A stretch of 7,322 bases of DNA. Source: Pseudomonadota bacterium. GTDB lineage: Bacteria > Myxococcota_A > Polyangia > Polyangiales > Polyangiaceae. This document shows, piece by piece, positions 1 through 5,494 of this stretch (within the stretch, counting starts at the first letter, position 1; every line of letters begins with the position of its first letter). The translations under genes and the position numbers were made by a program. Location: the NCBI GenBank assembly GCA_023411445.1, contig JAEYOT010000043.1, positions 1 through 7,322 of the forward strand. Direction: 5' to 3'. The notes beneath the pieces are model-generated. The model ran no database searches, had not been told where the DNA came from, and saw nothing but the letters and a program-made list of their open reading frames with translations.

Positions 1-569
1 AAGCGCCGGACGGCGTCCACGACGCCCAGCTTGCGAAGCTCGGCCAGCGCGCGCCGCTCGCGGGGGTTAAAATCCCCACGGCCGCGGAACGCCTCGGGCG
101 CGTACACGTCCCGCTCGTCGCTGGCCACGTTGAAGTCTCCGCCCAAGAAGACGTCGCGCCCGGCTTCACGCTCGCTCAGGGTGCGGCGCAGCTGAGCCAG
201 CCAGGCCAGCTTCTCCGCGAAGGCGGGTGAGCCAACGCTGCGACCGTTGGGGATGTAGGCGGACATCACGCGGATGCCGGCGACGGTCGCGGTGATCAGC
301 CGCTTGTCGGCGTCGTCCGGCGCCTCCACCAGCCCGATCAGCACGTCTTTCATGGGCAGGCGCGACGCAATCGCCACGCCGTTGTACGTCGGCTGGCCCG
401 ACATGGCGACGGCGTAGCCGAGCATTTGCAGCTCGTCGCTCGGGAAGTCGTCGTCCTCAACCTTGGTTTCCTGCATGCAGAGCACGTCGGGCTGCTCCGC
501 CTCCAGCCAGTCCAAGATGTGGTCGAGGCGCGCTCGAATCGAGTTCACGTTCCAGGTTGCAAGCTTCAG
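1..569 (-). CDS. xth: Exodeoxyribonuclease III (N-terminal part, cut by window edge)
   Basis: This is the first 189 residues of an ExoIII-type AP endonuclease / 3'-5' exonuclease, which cuts DNA at abasic sites in base-excision repair in the cytoplasm. The start reads LKLATWNVNSIRAR, which matches the family N-terminus. The endonuclease/exonuclease/phosphatase signatures are in place: N7 (TWNVNS), E34 (MQETK), Y105 (SAYIPNG), and D145 and N147 (GGDFNVA). Family members are about 250-270 aa, so the C-terminal third with the catalytic Asp/His lies beyond position 1. The first codon appears to be CTG at 567-569. Reading upstream in frame there is no ATG, GTG or TTG before a TGA, and AAGGAG (577-582) sits 7 nt before the CTG. 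The gene is divergent from the receptor operon and shows no functional link to it. Function is certain at family level; the CTG start is inferred. Confidence 0.95.
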   Translation of the reverse strand, partial: MKLATWNVNSIRARLDHILDWLEAEQPDVLCMQETKVEDDDFPSDELQMLGYAVAMSGQPTYNGVAIASRLPMKDVLIGLVEAPDDADKRLITATVAGIRVMSAYIPNGRSVGSPAFAEKLAWLAQLRRTLSEREAGRDVFLGGDFNVASDERDVYAPEAFRGRGDFNPRERRALAELRKLGVVDAVRR

Positions 570-576
570 GGTAAAG

Positions 577-582
577 CTCCTT
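577..582 (-). promoter_or_regulatory. Strong Shine-Dalgarno that fixes the xth start at CTG
   Basis: The minus strand reads AAGGAG, 7 nt before the CTG codon at 569-567. With family homology beginning exactly at that codon and no ATG/GTG/TTG in the open frame upstream, this site decides the start. A sequencing error changing ATG to CTG is the main alternative. Confidence 0.75.
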
Positions 583-623
583 CGTTTGGCCTTTTCTCTC
601 AGGGAACGGCCGCCGCCAAGGTC

Positions 624-652
624 TTGTCAGCCTTGGGGATTCGCACTACATC
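624..652 (+). promoter_or_regulatory. Possible sigma-70-type promoter for the receptor operon
   Basis: TTGTCA at 624-629 matches the -35 consensus at five of six positions. After a 17-nt spacer comes TACATC at 647-652, a weak -10 with only three consensus bases and no final T. A start site about 7 nt downstream would fall at 659-660, on the GTG chosen as the receptor start, implying a leaderless or nearly leaderless mRNA. No convincing Shine-Dalgarno precedes that GTG; only GGGG at 653-656, too close. The position is consistent, but the -10 is poor, so this is tentative. Confidence 0.3.
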
Positions 653-659
653 GGGGCCC

Positions 660-3422
660 GTGAGCAGCGCCTTGGATCGGAGTGGTCGCAGGCGGCGAGG
701 TGCGGCTTCGCTGTGGACGCTCGGGCACGTTCTCCCGTCTCTCTTGCTCCTGACGCCGGGCTTGGCCTTCGCGCAGCAGTCGGGGAGCGGATCCGTACCG
801 AGCGGCAGCACGGGCGCCATCGTCAAGCAGCCCGAGCCCCAGCCGGAGGCCCAGCAGCCGGGCATCGTGATGCCGGAGATCCTGCATTTCGAGAGCGCGC
901 CGTATCCGCCCGAGGCCGAGCAGGCCGGCGTGCAGGGCACCGTGGTGCTGCGGCTGACCATCGACAAAGAGGGCAACGTCACCGCGGCGGAGGTGGCCGA
1001 GCCCGCCGGCTACGGCTTCGACGAAGCAGCGCAGGCCGCGGCGCTGAAGTTCAAGTTCAAGCCGGCCACGCGCGACGGCGTGCCCTTCGCCGTCAAGATC
1101 AAGTACGCTTACGACTTCACGCTCACGCCGGTCGAGGCGCCGCCCGCCCCGCCGCCGACTCACGGTGAGCTGGACGGCAAGCTGTACATCGCCGGCACCA
1201 ACGCGCCGCTCAGCGGCGCGGAGATCGTGATCGTCGCCGCAGACGGCAGCGAGCAGCGCGTCGCCACGGACGCAGCCGGTAGCTTCAAGCTGCCCCAGCT
1301 CTTGCCCGGCAAGTACAAGCTGAGCGTGAACGCGCCCGGCTACGAGCCGTACGAGAGCGAAGAAGAGATCGTCGCCGGTGAGGGTATCGACGTCACGTAC
1401 CGCGTCGCCCCCGCCAGCGAAGGCATCGAGATCACCGTGAAGGGCGTGCGCCCCCCGCGCGAGGTCACGCGCCGCACGCTGGAGCGGCGTGAGATCAACC
1501 GCATCCCCGGTACGAGCGGGGACGCGCTGCGTTCGCTGCAGAGCTTGCCTGGCGTGGCGCGCCCGCCAGGGCTGGCCGGCTTGCTGATCGTGCGCGGCTC
1601 GGCTCCCCAAGGCACCGGCTATTTCATCGACGGCTCGGACGTCCCGCTGATTTACCACTTCGGTGGTCTCTCTAGCGTGGTGCCGACGGAGCTGCTGGAT
1701 CAGATCGATTTCTATCCTGGCAACTTCAGCGCGAAGTACGGGCGCCTGTCCGGCGGCGTGGTGGACGTGGCGCTGCGCAAGCCGGACGTCAGCTGCCGGG
1801 GGGACTACGGCAAGCGCCTGGACAAAGAGGGCTGCTTCCACGGCATGGCCCAGCTGGATTTGATCGACGCGCGCGCGCTCGTGCAAGGGCCCATCGCCGG
1901 CAACTGGAGCTTCGCCGCCGCTGGTCGCTACAGCTGGTTCGACCAGTGGCTCAAGCCGGTGCTGGAAGAGGCCGGCTCGAGCGTCACCGCGGCGCCGGTG
2001 TACTCGGACTATCAGCTGATCGTCGAGCACAACACGCCGGGCTCGCGCACCAGCTTGCGCGCGTTCGGCTCGGACGATCGCTTCGAGATCATCATCACGG
2101 ATCCGGCTGCGCAGGATCCGGCCTTCGGCGGCAACCTGCAGTTTGGCCAATCCTTCGTGCGCGTGCAGGCGCTGAACGAGCTTCGGCTATCGCGCGACGT
2201 CGAGCTGAGCAGCATGCTCAGCATCGGGCGCGATAGGCTCGATTTCGGCCTCGGCATCTTCAAGTTCGACCTGGAGCTGATCCCGATTTATTGGCGCGAA
2301 GAGCTGGCCTTCAAGCTGACCAAGGGCGTGAAGGTCAACGCCGGCTTCGACTTCAGCGTCGGCCCGTTCGACGTGCTGGCGCGCGCACCGGAGCCGCCTC
2401 GGCCGGGCGAGCCCCAGTCTGGTCCTTTCGCCACGCGTCCGCTGCAGGAGTCTCGCTCATCGGGCGTGGCGTTCCGGCCCGGCTGGTATTTGGAGGCCGA
2501 GCTGCAGCCGACCGAGCGGCTGCGCGTCGTACCGGGCGCGCGCGTGGACTTCGCGCGGGACTCCGGTCACGCGGATTTCAGCCCGCGCATCAACGCTCGT
2601 TATGACTTGGTCAAGGGGCGTGAGGCCGACGAGGCGAGCGGCGTGGCCATGGTGCGTCGCACCACGCTCAAGGGCGGCGCCGGCGTGTTCGCGCAGCCGC
2701 CGGAGTTCCAAGAGACCGACGAGGTGTTCGGGACGCCGAACCTGTCGTCCAACCGCTCCGTGCACTACTCGCTCGGCGTGGAGCAGGAGCTCACTCGCCA
2801 CATCGAGCTCAGCGTCGAAGGCTTCTACAAGCACCTCACGGATCAGGTCTCGCGTGGCCCGGGCCCCAGCGGCTACGTCTACAACAACTTGGGTCTTGGC
2901 CACGTCGAGGGCATTGAGATGCTGCTCAAGTACAAGCCAGACGATCGCTTCTTCGGCTGGGTGGCGTACACGCTGGCGCGCAGCGTGCGCCAAGACTACC
3001 CGGGCGACGAGGAGTACCTGTTCCAGTACGACCAGACGCACAACCTGATCTTGCTCGGCAGCTACCGGCTCGGGCGCGGCTGGGAGTTCGGTGCGCGCTT
3101 CCGTATCGTCTCCGGTCCTCTGGACACTCCGGTGGTGGGGCGGCCTTCTTTGCCGGCCATCTACGCGGCGGACGGCGGCACCTACGTGCCGCTGCAGGGC
3201 GAGCCTTACACCACGCGGCTGCCGCTCTTCCACCAGATGGACGTGCGCGTGGACAAGCGCTGGCAGTTCAAGGACTGGGCCCTCTCGGCGTACTTGGACG
3301 TGCAGAACGTGTACAACCACCCGGCGGCCGAGGGCTTCATCTACAACTTCGACTACAGCCGGCAAGGGTACCAGACCGGCATCCCCATCATCCCCAGCAT
3401 CGGTCTGCGAGGTGAGCTATGA
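660..3422 (+). CDS. TonB-dependent outer-membrane receptor with an N-terminal TonB C-terminal-like domain
   Basis: This is an outer-membrane gated-channel receptor of 920 aa; the ligand is unknown. Residues 1-38 form a signal peptide: an Arg-rich n-region, a hydrophobic LPSLLLLTPGLAFA stretch, and probable cleavage at AFA/QQ. A Pro/Gln-rich linker follows, then a TonB_C-like domain at about 72-157 (APYPPEAEQAGVQGTVVLR through FDEAAQAAALKFKFKPA). Next come a carboxypeptidase-regulatory-like beta-sandwich (169-250), a possible TonB box (EITVKG, near 257-262), the plug (about 262-374, with LIVRGSAPQGTGYFIDG and GRLSGGVVDVALR) and a barrel to the C-terminus. Two cysteines (379, 392) just after the plug could pair. 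The protein ends in GLRGEL rather than the usual terminal aromatic residue. The same frame is open back to 426, but that stretch overlaps xth on the other strand and lacks a signal peptide at its start. GTG at 660 is preferred because it puts the signal peptide at the N-terminus; TTG at 672 is the alternative. The stop overlaps the next gene by 4 nt. Confidence 0.9.
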   Translation: MSSALDRSGRRRRGAASLWTLGHVLPSLLLLTPGLAFAQQSGSGSVPSGSTGAIVKQPEPQPEAQQPGIVMPEILHFESAPYPPEAEQAGVQGTVVLRLTIDKEGNVTAAEVAEPAGYGFDEAAQAAALKFKFKPATRDGVPFAVKIKYAYDFTLTPVEAPPAPPPTHGELDGKLYIAGTNAPLSGAEIVIVAADGSEQRVATDAAGSFKLPQLLPGKYKLSVNAPGYEPYESEEEIVAGEGIDVTYRVAPASEGIEITVKGVRPPREVTRRTLERREINRIPGTSGDALRSLQSLPGVARPPGLAGLLIVRGSAPQGTGYFIDGSDVPLIYHFGGLSSVVPTELLDQIDFYPGNFSAKYGRLSGGVVDVALRKPDVSCRGDYGKRLDKEGCFHGMAQLDLIDARALVQGPIAGNWSFAAAGRYSWFDQWLKPVLEEAGSSVTAAPVYSDYQLIVEHNTPGSRTSLRAFGSDDRFEIIITDPAAQDPAFGGNLQFGQSFVRVQALNELRLSRDVELSSMLSIGRDRLDFGLGIFKFDLELIPIYWREELAFKLTKGVKVNAGFDFSVGPFDVLARAPEPPRPGEPQSGPFATRPLQESRSSGVAFRPGWYLEAELQPTERLRVVPGARVDFARDSGHADFSPRINARYDLVKGREADEASGVAMVRRTTLKGGAGVFAQPPEFQETDEVFGTPNLSSNRSVHYSLGVEQELTRHIELSVEGFYKHLTDQVSRGPGPSGYVYNNLGLGHVEGIEMLLKYKPDDRFFGWVAYTLARSVRQDYPGDEEYLFQYDQTHNLILLGSYRLGRGWEFGARFRIVSGPLDTPVVGRPSLPAIYAADGGTYVPLQGEPYTTRLPLFHQMDVRVDKRWQFKDWALSAYLDVQNVYNHPAAEGFIYNFDYSRQGYQTGIPIIPSIGLRGEL
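3409..3422 (+). promoter_or_regulatory. Shine-Dalgarno and ATGA stop-start overlap coupling receptor and lipoprotein
   Basis: GAGG at 3409-3412 lies 6 nt before ATG 3419-3421. That ATG shares its last two bases with the receptor stop TGA at 3420-3422. This geometry is typical of translational coupling and supports one mRNA and matched production of the two proteins. Confidence 0.75.
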
Positions 3423-4477
3423 GGCGCCTATCTGTCGCTCTGTGCGGCGCGCTTTTGCTCTCGGGCGCCGTGGGCTGCGGTCCCGAGTTCGATCGCAGTA
3501 ACGAGATCAAGACCTTACGCGTGCTCGGCTTGAAGAAGGACAAGCCCTACGCGCAGCCCGGCGAGCAGGTGAACCTGCAGCTGCTCTGGCACGACGCGAA
3601 GAGCGATCCCCGGAGCCCGCGCCCCGTCCAGCGGTTGTTCATCGACGGCTGCATCAACCCACCGGCAGATCTCTATTACGCCTGCTTCGAGCAGTACGCA
3701 GCGGCCATCGCCGCGGGCGAGCTCCCGCGCATCGAGCTGGATCAGGACAGCATCGACGTCACGATGCCGCGCGACATCATCTCCAGCAGGCCGGTCGAGC
3801 CCGGGCAAGGTCGCTACGGCGTGAATATCGTGTTCTTCGCGGTGTGCGCGGGTCGCTTGGACCTAGCCATGGATGCGGGGAGCGGCTCGAGCTCTACGGG
3901 CTTGCCCGTGCGCTGCCTGGACGAGCAGGACGAGCCGCTCGGCTCGGAGGACTTCGTGGTTGGCTACACCACGATTTACTCGTTTGCCGACGCCGCCAAC
4001 GCGAACCCCGAATTTACCGTGGACGAAGCGGGGCAGGGGCAGTTTTTGGTCGCCGGCAAGCCCGTCACGGCGGACTGCGTCGGAGCGACCTGCCAGGGGG
4101 CGCCGCCCGTGGAGGTGGACTGCGACGTCGAGCCGGAGCGCTGCGTGGCCCCCTGCGCGGACGACGGCGACTTCTCGTGTCCCGAGATCGAGATCGCTCC
4201 GCTGATCTCCCCCGACGTGGTCGAGATCGATACCGTGAGCAGCAAGCTCTTCGGCTCGGAAGTGACCGAGCAGATGTGGATCAACTACTACGTCGACCGC
4301 GGTGGCATGTCCGAGGTGCGCCTGCTGAACGACAGCAGCACCGGCTTCAACGCCAAGTACCGGGGTGAGCTGCGCGCACCGAAGGCGCCAGGGCCGCTGC
4401 AGCTGTGGGCCGTCTCGCACGATAACCGCGGCGGTATGGACTTCGCGCGAGTCACGCTGCGCGTACGAGACAAGTAG
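3419..4477 (+). CDS. Cys-rich lipoprotein, probable partner of the receptor
   Basis: This is a 352-aa predicted lipoprotein of no family I recognise. Residues 1-19 are a lipoprotein signal (MRRLSVALCGALLLSGAVG) and C20 follows the lipobox AVGC, so the mature protein should be lipid-anchored in the envelope. The +2 residue is Gly, which does not suggest inner-membrane retention by the Asp+2 rule. The mature part has ten cysteines (78, 89, 143, 166, 220, 225, 235, 242, 246, 254), six of them packed into 220-254 with acidic residues. That fits a disulfide-knotted surface segment. The last 80 residues alternate hydrophobic and polar (about 285-352, ending ARVTLRVRDK) and look like an Ig-like or similar beta-sandwich. 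It shares a 4-nt overlap with the receptor, so it may play a SusD-like ligand-capture or lid role. I see no SusD-type helical repeat sequence, so that role is inferred from context alone. Confidence 0.85.
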   Translation: MRRLSVALCGALLLSGAVGCGPEFDRSNEIKTLRVLGLKKDKPYAQPGEQVNLQLLWHDAKSDPRSPRPVQRLFIDGCINPPADLYYACFEQYAAAIAAGELPRIELDQDSIDVTMPRDIISSRPVEPGQGRYGVNIVFFAVCAGRLDLAMDAGSGSSSTGLPVRCLDEQDEPLGSEDFVVGYTTIYSFADAANANPEFTVDEAGQGQFLVAGKPVTADCVGATCQGAPPVEVDCDVEPERCVAPCADDGDFSCPEIEIAPLISPDVVEIDTVSSKLFGSEVTEQMWINYYVDRGGMSEVRLLNDSSTGFNAKYRGELRAPKAPGPLQLWAVSHDNRGGMDFARVTLRVRDK

Positions 4478-4486
4478 CCGTACGGA

Positions 4487-4503
4487 GCGCGCCAGCGGCG
4501 CGC
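4487..4503 (+). other. GC-rich perfect hairpin after the operon, not a canonical terminator
   Basis: GCGCGCC (4487-4493), a 3-nt loop AGC and GGCGCGC (4497-4503) make a perfect 7-bp stem 9 nt after the lipoprotein stop codon. It is followed by GC and then five A residues, not T. A plus-strand transcript therefore has no U tract after the stem, and on the minus strand the U run precedes it. It could block 3'-5' decay or assist Rho-dependent termination, or be chance in GC-rich DNA. Confidence 0.4.
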
Positions 4504-4522
4504 GCAAAAATCGGCCGGCGGA

Positions 4523-4551
4523 CTGGCGGAAGCGCCAAGTGTTGCTAGATT
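4523..4551 (+). promoter_or_regulatory. Extended -10 promoter giving a probable leaderless mRNA for the 76-aa lipoprotein
   Basis: TGCTAGATT at 4543-4551 is an extended -10 (TG-N-TAGATT, with TAnAnT conserved). A weak -35, CTGGCG at 4523-4528, lies 17 nt upstream. Counting 7 nt from the -10 places transcription start on the A of ATG 4558. No Shine-Dalgarno precedes that ATG, which agrees with leaderless translation. The local sequence is also AT-richer than its surroundings. Confidence 0.5.
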
Positions 4552-4557
4552 GATACT

Positions 4558-4788
4558 ATGCGGCACTTGTACTCACTGCTGGCCGCTGCAACGCTGGCGA
4601 TGCTGTCCACCGCGTGTGGCTCAGCGGCGCAAGCTCCCGTCAAAGCACCGCCCCGCTCGATCGACGTGGAAACCAGGGCCGTTCCGGCCCCCCGCCGGCG
4701 GGATGTTCCGCCGCCGCTGGTCGCTCCGCCGCCTGCCTACGGCAACAAGATCGTCATGGCGCAGCGCGGCTCGACGCCCCGCTTCTGA
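4558..4788 (+). CDS. Small Pro-rich lipoprotein
   Basis: This 76-aa protein has a lipoprotein signal (MRHLYSLLAAATLAMLSTA) with lipobox STAC and C20 as the lipidated residue; the +2 residue is Gly. The mature part is only 57 residues, rich in Pro, Ala and Arg (about residues 29-60, including VPPPLVAPPPAYG), with no predicted globular core. It ends in GNKIVMAQRGSTPRF. Such a chain could be a periplasmic tether or an extended peptide; no function can be assigned. Support for a real gene comes from the clean signal/lipobox, the extended -10 spaced for a leaderless start, and its fit between the upstream operon and the convergent gene. It lies 80 nt after the receptor operon and 67 nt before the end of the convergent lipoprotein gene. 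Confidence 0.7.
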   Translation: MRHLYSLLAAATLAMLSTACGSAAQAPVKAPPRSIDVETRAVPAPRRRDVPPPLVAPPPAYGNKIVMAQRGSTPRF

Positions 4789-4855
4789 TTGCAGCGGTAC
4801 GAAACTCCTTTGACGCGCAGCTTGTGGGCGGAGCTGCCATCCGAGCTCGAGCGGT

Positions 4856-5272
4856 TCAGTCAGCGCAGGCGTCGGCCACGGCTCGGAACTTGTCGTTCGC
4901 GTCGCGCAGCTGCGTATCGAACGTCCGAAAGCTCTCCTTGGCGAAGTAGGCGTCCCAGGCGGCGTTGGCCTTTTGCTGCGCGGGGTTGGCCGTGTTCCAC
5001 GTGATCTTGGCGTAGGCGAAGGCGCTCGCGATCATGTCGGCGTACTTCTCGATGGTGCCCCACGTTGCCACGTGGTGACCCTTCTTGTCAGCAGGCAGCT
5101 CGTCGATGCCCATGGTGGGCGCGACCTTGTTCTTACCGGCCGTTTCGTAGATGGTCTTCCAGACGTCGGTGGCTTGGTGGCGAGCCTTCGTGCAAGCCTC
5201 GTCGTTCTTGCAGCCGGCGGCGAGGGTGAGACCGACGCAGAGGACGAGGATTCGGGTGGGCTGAACGGTCAT
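4856..5272 (-). CDS. Helical lipoprotein of unknown function
   Basis: This 138-aa predicted lipoprotein has signal residues 1-20 (MTVQPTRILVLCVGLTLAAG) and lipobox AAGC, with C21 lipidated. The mature chain starts CKNDEAC and is mostly helix-forming, rich in Ala, Lys, Asp and Trp/Tyr/Phe (IEKYADMIASAFAYAKITW, then QQKANAAWDAYFAKESF). C27 near the start and a Cys three residues from the end could clamp the termini together. The +2 residue is Lys. The start at 5272 is chosen because AGGAGG lies 6 nt before it and the lipoprotein signal begins there. The frame stays open upstream to 5446, but that extension is Arg/Pro-rich and not signal-like. The gene is divergent from the kinase and convergent with the 76-aa lipoprotein gene. 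I do not recognise the family. Confidence 0.85.
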   Translation of the reverse strand: MTVQPTRILVLCVGLTLAAGCKNDEACTKARHQATDVWKTIYETAGKNKVAPTMGIDELPADKKGHHVATWGTIEKYADMIASAFAYAKITWNTANPAQQKANAAWDAYFAKESFRTFDTQLRDANDKFRAVADACAD

Positions 5273-5278
5273 GGCGCT

Positions 5279-5284
5279 CCTCCT
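5279..5284 (-). promoter_or_regulatory. Consensus Shine-Dalgarno for the 138-aa lipoprotein
   Basis: The minus strand reads AGGAGG, 6 nt before ATG 5272-5270. This decides between that ATG and the longer upstream open frame. It contrasts with the plus-strand starts at 660, 4558 and 5495, which lack good sites. Confidence 0.8.
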
Positions 5285-5339
5285 GGCTTCGCGTGGCCGC
5301 TCGCCACCTGGGCGGGGCGCGCGGCGTCGCGGCCGCGGC

Positions 5340-5348
5340 ACCTTACCA
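5340..5348 (-). promoter_or_regulatory. Possible extended -10 element for the 138-aa lipoprotein
   Basis: The minus strand reads TGGTAAGGT, fitting TG-N-TAnnnT, about 70 nt upstream of the ATG. No TTGACA-like -35 is seen at 17 nt. A GGAAC (as in some ECF sigma -35 elements) occurs about 20 nt upstream, but the matching -10 is unclear. This is weak evidence based on one short motif. Confidence 0.25.
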
Positions 5349-5494
5349 CGGGGTCCTTTCGGCTCGTTCCGGCGCATTTCTCGGCGCCGATGGGCCGAGC
5401 CAGACGGGCTGGGGGGCCGCTGCCGATACGGATTGCAGTACGGCAAGAGATCGGAGACGCTAGGACGACTTACCGAAGACCCCAGTCGGGCAAG

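Larger units (their letters stand above)
5273..5494. other. Divergent intergenic region between lipoprotein and kinase genes
   Basis: This 222-bp stretch separates two genes read away from each other. It holds the Shine-Dalgarno and possible -10 of the minus-strand lipoprotein. I found no convincing promoter or ribosome binding site for the kinase, no RNA gene and no clear operator palindrome. The minus strand is open here but its codons give an Arg/Pro-rich product, so it is treated as non-coding. Confidence 0.6.

Noticed and set aside
426..659. Extension of the receptor frame upstream of 660
   Set aside because: The frame is open, but up to 569 it lies antisense to well-conserved xth, and it would bury the signal peptide more than 100 residues inside the protein.
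2098..2123. Two nearby copies of GGATCCGG within the receptor gene
   Set aside because: They are short, in coding sequence, and explained by the Asp-Pro-Ala codons repeated in the protein.
627..2150. 507-codon minus-strand open frame opposite the receptor
   Set aside because: It is Arg/Ala/His-rich, lacks any recognisable domain, and lies opposite a gene with clear family motifs. It is a typical antisense shadow in GC-rich DNA.
2457..3365. 302-codon minus-strand open frame opposite the receptor barrel
   Set aside because: It has a repetitive Val/Arg/His/Ala composition with no domain and is fully antisense to the barrel coding sequence.
4811..4852. Short inverted repeats in the convergent gap (CAGCT/AGCTG, GAGCT/AGCTC)
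   Set aside because: Stems are only 5 bp with no T run, so they are not convincing as a bidirectional terminator.
5273..5446. N-terminal extension of the 138-aa lipoprotein
   Set aside because: It is Arg/Pro-rich and would place the lipoprotein signal internally; AGGAGG points to the ATG at 5272.
4973..5494. Upstream extension of the kinase frame
   Set aside because: It overlaps the minus-strand lipoprotein, which has a lipobox and consensus Shine-Dalgarno, and adds low-complexity sequence with no kinase homology.
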